From assembly GCA_025455895.1 (NCBI GenBank), contig JALOLQ010000062.1, forward strand, positions 1-7,581: a stretch of DNA of 7,581 nt, read 5' to 3'. Source of the DNA: Solirubrobacteraceae bacterium. Its GTDB lineage: Bacteria; Actinomycetota; Thermoleophilia; Solirubrobacterales; Solirubrobacteraceae. Shown in pieces: positions 1 through 6,414 of this stretch (positions are counted from its first letter, which is position 1; every line of letters begins with the position of its first letter). Both the position numbers and the translations under genes were made by a program. The notes under the pieces are model-generated. The model did not search any database. It saw only the letters and a list, made by a program, of their open reading frames with translations, and had not been told where the DNA came from.

Positions 1-53
1 GCGGCGGGGCGCGCGTGCTGCGCACCGCGTTCCTGCCGGGGCTGGCCGGCTAG
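1..53 (+). CDS. C-terminal end of an unidentified protein (partial, runs off left edge)
   Basis: Reading in the frame that ends at TAG 51-53 gives sixteen codons, residues GGARVLRTAFLPGLAG. Every one of them ends in G or C, which matches the codon bias of the confident genes here and supports real coding. The gene begins outside the window, so its function cannot be told. Its stop codon TAG (51-53) is interleaved with the stop codon of the convergent phosphoesterase gene (CTA 50-52 on this strand), so the two genes meet tail to tail with a three-base overlap. The alternative is that this is a short chance frame. The segment is too small to be certain. Confidence 0.5.
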   Translation, partial: GGARVLRTAFLPGLAG

Positions 54-1162
54 AACGAGTGCCCGGGGCGCTCGCCGAGGTGCTCGGTGATGCGCACGAG
101 CCGCGGCGGCTCGGCCGGGTCGGCCTCGAGCAGCACGCCGTAGCCGGGCCGGTACGGGCTGCGCTCGGTCGTGTCGATCGCCGGCTCGTCGGTCCAGCAG
201 CCGGCGTTCACGAGCTGCGTCGTGCCGTTCACGCGCCACTCGGCGGCGTTCATCCACGGCAGCGGGCCGGCGCAGTGCGTGTGCCCGAAGACGACGTACG
301 GGGCGTCCACCCCGAGCAGCGCCAGCGTGCCGCCGAGCGCGGCGATGCCCGCGCGCCGCAGCTCCTCGGAGTCGATCTTGTGGCGCACCGGGCCGAGCCC
401 GGCGAGGTTGATCCCGGCGATCCCCAGCGGCAGCAGCGCCGCCAGCGCCCGGCCGCGCAGCGGCGCGCGCCCGTCGGCCGAGAGCAGGCTCCACGCCTTC
501 GCGGTGGCCCCGCCCGTCACCCAGCGGCTGCCGGCGGCGCGCCCGTTGGCGAGCTGGTCGAGCCACGCGTACATCGGCGCGAGCGCCGCCTCGAAGTCCT
601 CCGCGTCGGCGCGGGCGCCCGGGCCGTCGGGCAGCCGGCCGACGACGCGCGCCATGCCGCCGGCGGCGATCCGCTCGAAGGTCGGGATCGTGATCAGGCG
701 GTCGAGGTAGTGGCCGTGCGTGGCCCACACGTCCTCGCGCAGCCACACCCCGGGGTAGGCGACGCTCAGGCTGCGGCCGCGCCCGAGCCAGTCGCCGATC
801 GCCTGCGTCGCCCACGAGGCGTCCGCCCCGGCGCGCGCCTCGAGCCCGAGCGGCTCGGGTTCGGCCGCCTGGCCGCGGCGCGCCAGCCACGGGGCCACGA
901 GCGGGTGGTCGTGGTTGCCCGCGGTGAGGATCACCTCGGCGCCCTTGGGCAGGGCGGCGCCGAGCGCCTCGAGCACCGGGCGGGCGACGGCCATCGCGTC
1001 GCGCAGCGGCCCCTGGCGCAGCTCGAGCACGTCGCCGAGCAGCACGAGGCGGTCGATCTCGGCGAGCCCCGAGCAGAGCGCGTCGAGCGGCTCGGGGCGG
1101 CGCAGGATGTCCACCGGCCGCCGCGAGCCGAGATGCAGGTCCGAGATGACGAGCGTCCGCAT
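50..1162 (-). CDS. Calcineurin-like metallophosphoesterase
   Basis: The 370-residue product has the metal-binding blocks of the calcineurin-like phosphoesterase superfamily: D8 and H10 in an N-terminal ISDLHLG, G43-D44 in LLGDVLE, G82-N83-H84-D85, H149 and H151 in THGHYLD, and H294/H296 in FGHTH. These residues normally hold two divalent metal ions that hydrolyse a phosphoester bond. The ISDLHLG opening recalls the LpxH-like branch, but the protein is longer than LpxH and the substrate is unknown. An insert of about 130 residues (roughly 155-285) separates the last two metal motifs. It contains the hydrophobic, glycine-rich stretches 238-257 and 271-284, which might contact a membrane. There is no signal peptide. 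I chose the ATG at 1162 because the DxH block must lie near the N-terminus and a -10-like box sits just upstream. The frame stays open to 1372, but that extension lies antisense to the CoA-transferase. The gene is divergent from the CoA-transferase, with 27 bases between them. Confidence 0.9.
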   Translation of the reverse strand: MRTLVISDLHLGSRRPVDILRRPEPLDALCSGLAEIDRLVLLGDVLELRQGPLRDAMAVARPVLEALGAALPKGAEVILTAGNHDHPLVAPWLARRGQAAEPEPLGLEARAGADASWATQAIGDWLGRGRSLSVAYPGVWLREDVWATHGHYLDRLITIPTFERIAAGGMARVVGRLPDGPGARADAEDFEAALAPMYAWLDQLANGRAAGSRWVTGGATAKAWSLLSADGRAPLRGRALAALLPLGIAGINLAGLGPVRHKIDSEELRRAGIAALGGTLALLGVDAPYVVFGHTHCAGPLPWMNAAEWRVNGTTQLVNAGCWTDEPAIDTTERSPYRPGYGVLLEADPAEPPRLVRITEHLGERPGHSF

Positions 1163-1172
1163 CGGAGGGCGC

Positions 1173-1178
1173 AAGATA
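1173..1178 (-). promoter_or_regulatory. Putative -10 box of the phosphoesterase gene
   Basis: Read on the minus strand this is TATCTT, a TAnnnT -10-type hexamer, ten bases before the ATG at 1162. There is no Shine-Dalgarno between it and the start, and no clear -35 box. The spacing implies a transcript with almost no 5' leader. Its first two bases (TA at 1177-1178) are also the first two bases of the opposing -10 box. Confidence 0.45.
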
Positions 1179-1182
1179 GCCT
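1177..1182 (+). promoter_or_regulatory. Putative -10 box of the CoA-transferase gene
   Basis: TAGCCT lies seven bases before the ATG at 1190. The same hexamer with the same seven-base spacing precedes the secreted-protein gene at 6390. A TAnnnT hexamer at this distance would place the transcription start at or next to the initiation codon, giving a leaderless mRNA. The only purine-rich candidate for a ribosome binding site, GGAGG at 1164-1168, is 21 bases from the start, too far to act as one. Confidence 0.5.
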
Positions 1183-1189
1183 GCCGCCC

Positions 1190-2344
1190 ATGGCGCCGAC
1201 CGCCCTCGAGGGCCTGCTGGTGGCGGACTTCACGCGCGTGCTCGCGGGGCCGCTGTGCACGCAGACGCTCGCCGACCTCGGCGCCGACGTCGTGAAGGTC
1301 GAGCGCCCCGGGACCGGGGACGACACGCGCCAGTGGGGCCCGCCGTTCGTCGCCGAGGGCTCGACCTACCACCTCGGCCTGAACCGCGGGAAGCGCTCGC
1401 TGACGCTCGATCTACGCGACCCGGAGGACCTCGCGCTCGCCCGCGAGCTGGCCGCGCGCGCCGACGTGCTGCTCGAGTCGTTCCGGCCGGGGACGATGGA
1501 CCGGCTCGGCCTCGGCTGGGAGACGCTGAGCGCGGCGAACCCCGGCCTCGTCTACACGTCGATCAGCGCGTTCGGCTCCGGCGAGGCGGCCCGAGAGCTG
1601 CCCGGCTACGACCTGCTCGTGCAGGCGATGTCCGGCTACATGTCGGTCACCGGCAGCCCGGACGGCCACCCGCGCAAGCCCGGCACCGCGCTCGTGGACA
1701 TGCTCACCGGCCTCTACGCGACGATCGGGACGCTCGCGGCGCTGCACGCGCGTGAGCGCAGCGGCGAGGGCCAGCACGTGGAGGTCTCGCTCATGGACAG
1801 CGGCCTGGCGGCGCTGCTGAACCTCGGCTCCTCGTTCCTCAACACGGGCGTCGTGCCCGGGCGCTCGGGAAACCGTCACCCGTCGATCGCCCCGTACGAG
1901 ACGTTCGCCGCCGCCGACCGCGACCTCGCGCTCGCCGGCGGCAACGACGCGATCTTCGTTCGGCTGTGCGAGGTGCTCGAGCGCCCCGACCTCGCCGCCG
2001 ACGAGCGCTTCACCACGAACGAGGCGCGCGTCGCCCACCGCGAGGCGCTCACCGCCGAGCTCGAGGCGACGTTCGCCGCGCGCCCGGCGGCCGAGTGGGC
2101 GCAGCGGCTGAACGCCGCCGGCGTCCCCGCCGGCCCGGTGAACGACGTCGGCGAGGCGTACGCGTTCGCCGAGGCCCTCGGCCTGGAGCCGGTGCTCGAG
2201 CTTCCCGGCGGCGTGCGCGCGGCGCGCTCGCCGCTGCGGATGGACGGGACGCCGGTGCGCCCCGAGCGCCGGCCGCCGCGCCTGGGCGAGCACGACGCGG
2301 AGCTGCGCGCCTGGCTCGCGGGCGACGGCACGGCCGGCGCCTGA
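1190..2344 (+). CDS. Class III (CaiB/BaiF family) acyl-CoA transferase
   Basis: The 384-residue protein is about the usual length of family III CoA-transferases, cytosolic enzymes that move coenzyme A between carboxylic acids through an aspartyl-CoA thioester. The N-terminus has the typical sequence VADFTRVLAGP...LADLGADVVKVE (11-38). It continues with the LNRGKRSLTLDL block (64-75), the SFRPGTMDRLGLG block (97-109) and a YDLLVQAMSG block (140-149). The likely catalytic aspartate is D170 in ALVDMLTGLYA, followed by GEGQHVEVSLMDS (192-204) and a GNRHPSIAPYETF block (227-239). The C-terminal GVPAGPVNDV (311-320) is also standard. The acid and CoA donor cannot be deduced, because family members handle formate, carnitine, bile acids, succinate and others. 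The ATG at 1190 fits the family N-terminus; the long open frame upstream is antisense to the phosphoesterase. The ABC operon starts 18 bases downstream in the same direction, so read-through is possible, although that operon has its own -10-like box. Confidence 0.93.
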   Translation: MAPTALEGLLVADFTRVLAGPLCTQTLADLGADVVKVERPGTGDDTRQWGPPFVAEGSTYHLGLNRGKRSLTLDLRDPEDLALARELAARADVLLESFRPGTMDRLGLGWETLSAANPGLVYTSISAFGSGEAARELPGYDLLVQAMSGYMSVTGSPDGHPRKPGTALVDMLTGLYATIGTLAALHARERSGEGQHVEVSLMDSGLAALLNLGSSFLNTGVVPGRSGNRHPSIAPYETFAAADRDLALAGGNDAIFVRLCEVLERPDLAADERFTTNEARVAHREALTAELEATFAARPAAEWAQRLNAAGVPAGPVNDVGEAYAFAEALGLEPVLELPGGVRAARSPLRMDGTPVRPERRPPRLGEHDAELRAWLAGDGTAGA

Positions 2345-2347
2345 CGC

Positions 2348-2353
2348 TAGGGT
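2348..2353 (+). promoter_or_regulatory. Putative -10 box of the ABC exporter operon
   Basis: TAGGGT lies in the 18-base gap after the CoA-transferase stop, nine bases before the ATG at 2363. There is no Shine-Dalgarno in the gap, consistent with a leaderless or nearly leaderless transcript. No -35 box is recognisable. Confidence 0.4.
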
Positions 2354-2362
2354 CACGTCCCG

Positions 2363-3325
2363 ATGAGCGCCTCCCGCCAGGATGCGATCGTCGTCGAGGG
2401 GCTCGCGCGCGCCTACGGCGGGCTGCGCGCCGTCGACGGCGTCGACCTCACCGTCGCCGAGGGCGAGATCTACGGCTTCCTGGGCCCGAACGGGGCCGGC
2501 AAGTCGACGACCGTGCGGATCCTCACGACGCTGCTGCGCCCGACCGCCGGCCGTGCGCTCGTGGCCGGCCACGACGTCGAGCGCGAGGCCGCCGCGGTGC
2601 GCCGCGTGATCGGGGTGGCGCTCCAGGAGGCGGCGCTCGACCCGCTGATGACCGGCCGCGAGCTGCTCCAGCTCCAGGGCGCGCTGCACGGCCTGCGCCG
2701 CGGCGCCGCGCGCGAGCGCGGCGAGGCGCTGCTCGACCGCGTCGCGCTCCAGGACGCCGCCGACCGGCGCCTGGGCACGTACTCCGGCGGGATGCGCCGG
2801 CGCCTGGACCTCGCGATGGCGCTCGTGCACGAGCCGCGCGTCCTGTTCCTCGACGAGCCGACGACCGGCCTGGACCCGTCGAGCCGCGCGACGCTGTGGG
2901 ACGAGGTGCGCCGCCTCAACGACGACGGCACGACGGTCTTCCTCACCACCCAGTACCTCGAGGAGGCCGAGCAGCTCGCCGACCGCGTCGGGATCATCGA
3001 CCAGGGCCGGATCGTCGCCGAGGGCACGCCGGACGAGCTCAAGGCGCGCGTCGGCGACCCGGTGCTGCACGTCGACCTGATCGACCCGGCCGACGCCGAG
3101 CGCGCCGCCGGCGCGCTCGCCGCCCACGGCGCGATCCGCCGCCGCGGGGACTGCGGCGTGCTCGTCCAGAGCGCGCTCGGCGCGCGCGCGATCGCGCCGA
3201 TCGTCCGCACGCTCGACGAGGCCGGGGTCGAGGTCGACGCCGTCGAGCTCGAGACGCCGACCCTCGACGACGTCTTCCTCGCCGTCACCGGCCACGCGGC
3301 GACCGCCGAGGACGCGCCGGCGTGA
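2363..3325 (+). CDS. ABC exporter ATP-binding protein, DrrA type
   Basis: The 320-residue protein is the ATPase of an ABC-2 exporter on the inner face of the membrane. All nucleotide-binding motifs are present: Walker A GPNGAGKST (41-49), Q-loop Q88, signature YSGGMRRR (140-147), Walker B VLFLDEP (160-166) and D-loop GLDP (169-172). The switch position that is histidine in most ABC ATPases is Gln197, in TTQYLEEAE. To my knowledge this substitution is typical of the daunorubicin-resistance (DrrA) subfamily, so it is not evidence of inactivation. Residues from about 232 form the extra C-terminal domain of that subfamily, ending in the characteristic PTLDDVFLAVTG (299-310). The gene leads an operon with two permeases, and its TGA overlaps the GTG of the first (GTGA, 3322-3325). 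The substrate may be a drug, lipid or secondary metabolite; nothing nearby decides this. The ATG at 2363 begins a normal family N-terminus. Confidence 0.93.
   Translation: MSASRQDAIVVEGLARAYGGLRAVDGVDLTVAEGEIYGFLGPNGAGKSTTVRILTTLLRPTAGRALVAGHDVEREAAAVRRVIGVALQEAALDPLMTGRELLQLQGALHGLRRGAARERGEALLDRVALQDAADRRLGTYSGGMRRRLDLAMALVHEPRVLFLDEPTTGLDPSSRATLWDEVRRLNDDGTTVFLTTQYLEEAEQLADRVGIIDQGRIVAEGTPDELKARVGDPVLHVDLIDPADAERAAGALAAHGAIRRRGDCGVLVQSALGARAIAPIVRTLDEAGVEVDAVELETPTLDDVFLAVTGHAATAEDAPA
3308..3312 (+). promoter_or_regulatory. Shine-Dalgarno for the first permease
   Basis: GAGGA lies nine bases before the GTG at 3322, inside the last codons of the ATPase gene. It supports the GTG start, which overlaps the ATPase stop codon. 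Translation is therefore probably coupled. Confidence 0.55.
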
Positions 3326-4125
3326 GCAGCGCCGCGCTCGAGCGCGACCCGGCCGTCCAGGCGCGCGTCGTCACCGCGCTCGCCGGGCGCGGGCTGCGGA
3401 TCCAGATGCGGCGCGCGCAGTTCCTCATCCCCGCCTTCCTGCTGCCGCTCGTGCTGCTCGCGGTGATCGCGAGCGGCACGTCGGCCGCCCAGAACCTGCG
3501 CGGGTTCCCGGACACCGGCGCCTACATCGGGTTCGTCGTCGCCGGAACGCTGATCCAGGGCGCGCTGCTCGGCGGGATCACCGCCGGGATCTCGACCGCC
3601 GCCGACATCGAGGGCGGGTTCTTCGACCGCCTGCTCGCGGCACCCGTGCACCGGGTGAGCCTCGTGCTCGGGCGCGTCGGCGGCACCGCGGTGCTCGGCG
3701 CGCTCCAGGCCTGCGTCTTCCTCGCGGTCGCCTTCGCGTTCGGCGCGCGCTACGAGGGCGGCGTGGTGGGCGTCGCCGAGGCGGTGCTGCTCGCCTCGCT
3801 GGCCGCGGCCGCGGCCGCCGGGCTCGCCGCGGCGATCGCGCTGCGCACCGGCTCGCTGCAGCTGCTGCAGAACCTGTTCCCGTTCGTCTTCGTGCTGCTC
3901 TTCACCGCGCCGGCCTTCTTCCCGCGCGCGCTGCTGCAGCCCGAGCTGCAGGCCGTCGCCGACGTCAACCCGCTGACCTTCGTCGTCGAGGGGATCCGCG
4001 CGGCGCTGCACGACGACCCGGCACTCGGCGATCCGCTCACCGGCCTGCTGGCCGCCGCGGGCCTCGCGATCGGGGCGACCGCGCTCGCCGTCTGGGCGAT
4101 GCGCGCGAGGATGCGCAGCACATGA
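3322..4125 (+). CDS. ABC-2 type permease, first subunit
   Basis: The 267-residue integral membrane protein has the ABC-2 (DrrB-like) layout: a cytoplasmic N-terminus of about 32 residues and six predicted membrane helices near 33-51, 66-90, 114-140, 149-174, 183-203 and 239-260. After the second helix it carries the family signature DIEGGFFDRLLAAP (95-108), a coupling segment likely to touch the ATPase. Before the last helix it carries VNPLTFVVEGIR (215-226). Start choice rests on the GTG at 3322 overlapping the ATPase stop and on a GAGGA ribosome binding site nine bases upstream. The frame remains open far upstream but only as a shadow of the preceding genes. The protein is related to the next gene product but is clearly not a recent duplicate, so the two probably form a heterodimeric transport channel. 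Confidence 0.88.
   Translation: MSSAALERDPAVQARVVTALAGRGLRIQMRRAQFLIPAFLLPLVLLAVIASGTSAAQNLRGFPDTGAYIGFVVAGTLIQGALLGGITAGISTAADIEGGFFDRLLAAPVHRVSLVLGRVGGTAVLGALQACVFLAVAFAFGARYEGGVVGVAEAVLLASLAAAAAAGLAAAIALRTGSLQLLQNLFPFVFVLLFTAPAFFPRALLQPELQAVADVNPLTFVVEGIRAALHDDPALGDPLTGLLAAAGLAIGATALAVWAMRARMRST
4107..4111 (+). promoter_or_regulatory. Shine-Dalgarno for the second permease
   Basis: GAGGA lies ten bases before the ATG at 4122, within the last codons of the first permease. It matches the site before the first permease and supports coupled translation through the ATGA overlap at 4122-4125. Confidence 0.55.
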
Positions 4126-4904
4126 CCGGCGCGGCCTACGCGCTCGGGGTCGGCGCCGCGCTGTGGCGCCGCGCGCTGCTGGAGATCGCGCGGGTGCGCG
4201 GCGGGCTGCTGCCGACGATCATCGCGCCGATCATCTTCCTGCTCGGCACGGCGGGCCAGTTCGACCGGCTCAGCGACCTGAGCGACTTCCCCACCAGCTC
4301 GTACCTCGCCTGGATCCTGCCGCTCTCGTGCCTGCAGGGCGCCGGCTTCGCGGGCGGCGCCGTCGGCGCGAACCTCGCGCGCGACATCGAGCAGGGCTGG
4401 TTCGACCGCCTGCTCACCTCCCCCGCGCCGCGCCCGCTGCTGCTGCTCGGGCCGGTGCTCGCGGCGATGACCCGCGCGCTGCTGCCGACGACCGTGATCC
4501 TCACCGCCGGCCTCGTGCTCGGCGTGTCGCTCACCGGCGACCTCTACGGGCTGCTCGCGCTCTACGTCGCCGCGGTCGGCTTCGCCGTCGTCGCGGCGCT
4601 CTGGGGTATGACGCTGGCGCTCTGGGCGCGCAGCCAGCAGGTCGGGCCGCTGATCCAGAACGGCGTCTTCCTCGCCGTCTTCCTCTCCACCGCCTACACG
4701 CCCGAGGTGCTGCTCCAGGGCTGGCTGGCGACGTTCGCGCCGTACAACCCGACGACCTACGTGCTCGAGCTCGCGCGCCAGGCGACGGTGGCCGGCATCG
4801 AGCCCTCGTGGGCCAACACCTGGCCCGGGCTGCTCGCGCTGGCGGGCATGGGCCTCCTCTGGGGCCTCGTGGCGCTGCGGCTGCTGCGGCGCTTCAGCCG
4901 CTGA
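4122..4904 (+). CDS. ABC-2 type permease, second subunit
   Basis: The 260-residue membrane protein has about six predicted helices, near 28-45, 61-82, 106-136, 141-168, 174-196 and 233-256. It repeats the two ABC-2 landmarks of its neighbour: DIEQGWFDRLLTSP (88-101) after the second helix and YNPTTYVLELAR (208-219) before the last. Its ATG overlaps the previous stop as ATGA, with a GAGGA site upstream, so it is the third cistron of the operon. With only one ATPase gene for two permeases, the likely complex is two ATPase copies with one of each permease. Homodimers of each permease sharing the ATPase are also possible. It ends four bases before the stop of the convergent secreted-protein gene. 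Confidence 0.88.
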   Translation: MTGAAYALGVGAALWRRALLEIARVRGGLLPTIIAPIIFLLGTAGQFDRLSDLSDFPTSSYLAWILPLSCLQGAGFAGGAVGANLARDIEQGWFDRLLTSPAPRPLLLLGPVLAAMTRALLPTTVILTAGLVLGVSLTGDLYGLLALYVAAVGFAVVAALWGMTLALWARSQQVGPLIQNGVFLAVFLSTAYTPEVLLQGWLATFAPYNPTTYVLELARQATVAGIEPSWANTWPGLLALAGMGLLWGLVALRLLRRFSR

Positions 4905-4919
4905 GCCCTCAGCAGCCGC
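4877..4919. terminator. Nested inverted repeat at the convergent gene junction, possible two-way terminator
   Basis: GCGGCTGCTG (4877-4886) is a perfect inverted repeat of CAGCAGCCGC (4910-4919). Between them a smaller hairpin can form from GCGGC (4886-4890), a six-base loop and GCCGC (4897-4901); it uses base 4886 in place of the outermost loop-side pair. An alternative longer-range pairing uses CGCTGCGGC (4873-4881) and GCCGCAGCG (4923-4931). The structure spans the last codons of both convergent genes and their four-base gap, where a bidirectional terminator would be expected. There is no T tract, so this is not a classical intrinsic terminator. GC-rich coding DNA also makes such repeats by chance. 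Confidence 0.4.
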
Positions 4920-6390
4920 CGCGCCGCAGCGTCGCCACGGCCAGCGCGCCGGTCTCGTCCGGGTAGACGAGCACGAAGGTGATCCGCGCGCGCGGCGGCA
5001 GGCCGCGGCGCACGGGGAAGCGCCAGCGCAGCGCGTCGCGGCCGACGGCGAGCGCGCGCCCGCCCTCGACGAGCCGGTCGCCGTCCTGGATCAGCACGTC
5101 GATGCGGCTCGCGGGACGCCCGAGCAGGCCGATGCGCACGTCCGCCCCGGAGCGCGCCGCGACGCACGTGCGCGGGCGCACCGAGCCGGTGGTCTCGCAG
5201 CCGCCCTGCCCCGAGCAGTCGAGCAGGCGCACGGCGCGCACGCGGCGCGATGCCGCGCCGGCGCTCAGGCGCGCCGACGGAAGGCCGCTGAGCGGGATGC
5301 CGATCGGCGGGGCCACGACCAGGCGCACCGGCGGCGCGGCGAGCTCGCCGCGCGTCGCGCGCACGACGAGCGTCCCGGGCCGGGCGGGGCGCACGCGCAG
5401 CGTCGCCTCGCCGAGCTCGTCGGTCAGCACGCTGCGGCCCGCGGCGCTGACGCGCACCCCGGCGAGCGGCGCGCGGACCCCGCCGAGCGTCTGCGTGACC
5501 GCCACCGCGAGGTTCGCCGGGCGCCCGGCGCGGACCGGCCGGCGCGTGACCGCGAGCCGCAGCGCCCCGTCGCCCGCGCGCACGAAGCTCACGAGTCGCG
5601 GCGGGCCCCCGGCGCTCGCGGGCCCGAGCAGGACCTGCAGCGTCCCGCCCAGCGCGGTGACCGCGGCCAGTCCCACCGGCTCCCCGGCGAGCGCGCGCTC
5701 GGCCTCCAGCCGCGGCGTCGCCGCCGGATCGGCCGGGTCCAGCGACCACAGCCGCAGGCGCCCGTCACCCGAGCCGGCCAGCAGCAGGCGGCCGCCCTCG
5801 GCCGTGGCCGCCGACGCCCCGCCCGGCGGCAGCGCTCCGGCGCGGCGCGCGGCGGGCGCGATCGCTCCGGGGCGTGGGAGCGCGAGCGCCGGGACCGCCT
5901 CGGCGAGCCGGTAGGCGACGAGATCGCCGCCCGCCGGCATCCAGACGAGCCCCGTGCCCGGCTGGACCTGCGCCCACCGCGCCGACGTGCCCCCCTCGAG
6001 CCGGGCGCCCAGGCGCCAGGAGAGCCCCGCGTCGTAGAGCCCGAGCGCCGCGACCCCGGACGAACCGGAGAGCGGGACGACCCACTGGCCGCCGGCGGCG
6101 TCCCACGAGGGGCTCCCGAGCCGGGTCAGCCCCGGCGTGCGGTCCAGGCCGCCCGGGATCGCCGCGTCGAGGCGCACGGTCTCGGTCAGGCGCAGGTCGG
6201 TGCGCCAGAGGCCGGTCGCCCCGGCGAGCAGCAGCCGCTCGGCGCCGTCGCCGGCGATGCCCGTCGCATAGCGGGCGGGCAGCGTGCGCTCACCGGCCAC
6301 GACCCAGCCCCCCGGGTCCGCCGCGGACGCGGCGGGGGCGAGCACGAGCGCGAGCGCGCCGAGCGCGAGCGCGGTGGACCGCTTCAGCAC
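4909..6390 (-). CDS. Secreted protein with propeller-like repeats, Ig-like domain and Cys-containing C-terminus
   Basis: I do not recognise this 493-residue protein as a named family. It starts with a clear Sec signal peptide: MLKR, a hydrophobic core at about 7-20, and probable cleavage after ASA near residue 23. Residues 30-275 look like beta-propeller blades. RLLLAGSGDGRLRLWSLDP (201-219) ends like a WD repeat, and LLLAGATGLWRTDL (53-66) is a weaker copy. Residues about 280-360 resemble a bacterial Ig-like or carboxypeptidase-regulatory-like fold (PLAGVRVSAAGRSVLTDELGEA, split across 308-329). The C-terminal part (about 385-493) has C392, C398 and C409, and the very last residue is C493; these are the only cysteines and could form two disulfides. 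There is no lipobox, LPXTG motif or membrane anchor, so it is probably released or loosely wall-bound. The GTG at 6390 is chosen because it begins the signal peptide and has TAGCCT seven bases upstream. A binding or structural role is plausible; no catalytic motif is visible. Confidence 0.85.
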   Translation of the reverse strand: MLKRSTALALGALALVLAPAASAADPGGWVVAGERTLPARYATGIAGDGAERLLLAGATGLWRTDLRLTETVRLDAAIPGGLDRTPGLTRLGSPSWDAAGGQWVVPLSGSSGVAALGLYDAGLSWRLGARLEGGTSARWAQVQPGTGLVWMPAGGDLVAYRLAEAVPALALPRPGAIAPAARRAGALPPGGASAATAEGGRLLLAGSGDGRLRLWSLDPADPAATPRLEAERALAGEPVGLAAVTALGGTLQVLLGPASAGGPPRLVSFVRAGDGALRLAVTRRPVRAGRPANLAVAVTQTLGGVRAPLAGVRVSAAGRSVLTDELGEATLRVRPARPGTLVVRATRGELAAPPVRLVVAPPIGIPLSGLPSARLSAGAASRRVRAVRLLDCSGQGGCETTGSVRPRTCVAARSGADVRIGLLGRPASRIDVLIQDGDRLVEGGRALAVGRDALRWRFPVRRGLPPRARITFVLVYPDETGALAVATLRRGGC

Positions 6391-6397
6391 GCCGGTG

Positions 6398-6403
6398 AGG
6401 CTA
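6398..6403 (-). promoter_or_regulatory. Putative -10 box of the secreted-protein gene
   Basis: Read on the minus strand this is TAGCCT, seven bases before the GTG at 6390. Hexamer and spacing are identical to those before the CoA-transferase gene. No Shine-Dalgarno lies between it and the start, so the transcript is probably leaderless. It shows that the gene can be transcribed separately from ispH. Confidence 0.5.
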
Positions 6404-6414
6404 GAGCAGCGCGC

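Noticed and set aside
1164..1168. GGAGG as a ribosome binding site for the CoA-transferase
   Set aside because: It is 21 bases before the ATG, beyond functional Shine-Dalgarno spacing. It also lies upstream of the likely -10 box, so it would not be in the transcript.
59..1189. Plus-strand open frame continuing upstream of the CoA-transferase
   Set aside because: It is antisense to the phosphoesterase and reads as low-complexity Arg/Ala/Gly/His sequence. The CoA-transferase has a complete N-terminus at 1190.
1163..1372. N-terminal extension of the phosphoesterase by 70 residues
   Set aside because: The phosphoesterase DxH block must be near the N-terminus. The extension is antisense to the well-conserved CoA-transferase N-terminus, is rich in Arg and Gly, and shows no domain.
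1412..3295. 627-codon minus-strand open frame opposite the CoA-transferase and ABC ATPase genes
   Set aside because: Long antisense frames are expected in DNA with G/C third positions. The product is Arg/Ala/Gly/Val-biased with no recognisable motif, while the plus strand encodes two clear families.
1966..3321. Plus-strand open frame running through the end of the CoA-transferase and the whole ATPase into the first permease
   Set aside because: The translation before 3322 is Arg/Ala/Pro/Gly low-complexity sequence out of frame with two conserved genes. The permease starts at the GTG with a GAGGA site.
3781..3840. Alanine-rich run with GCC/GCG repeats, possible simple repeat
   Set aside because: It encodes a normal hydrophobic membrane helix of the permease and has no perfect tandem unit of notable length.
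3856..3870. 15-base palindrome CTGCAGCTGCTGCAG
   Set aside because: It lies inside the first permease and encodes part of LQLLQ with the preferred CTG and CAG codons, so codon bias explains it.
2470..4011. 513-codon minus-strand open frame opposite the ABC operon
   Set aside because: It is a shadow frame with biased composition and no domain. The plus strand holds intact Walker and ABC-2 motifs.
4757..5749. 330-codon minus-strand open frame overlapping the secreted-protein gene in another frame
   Set aside because: It is Arg/Ala/Gly/Pro-rich sequence with no motif. The competing frame has a signal peptide and repeat structure and ends cleanly before the convergent gene.
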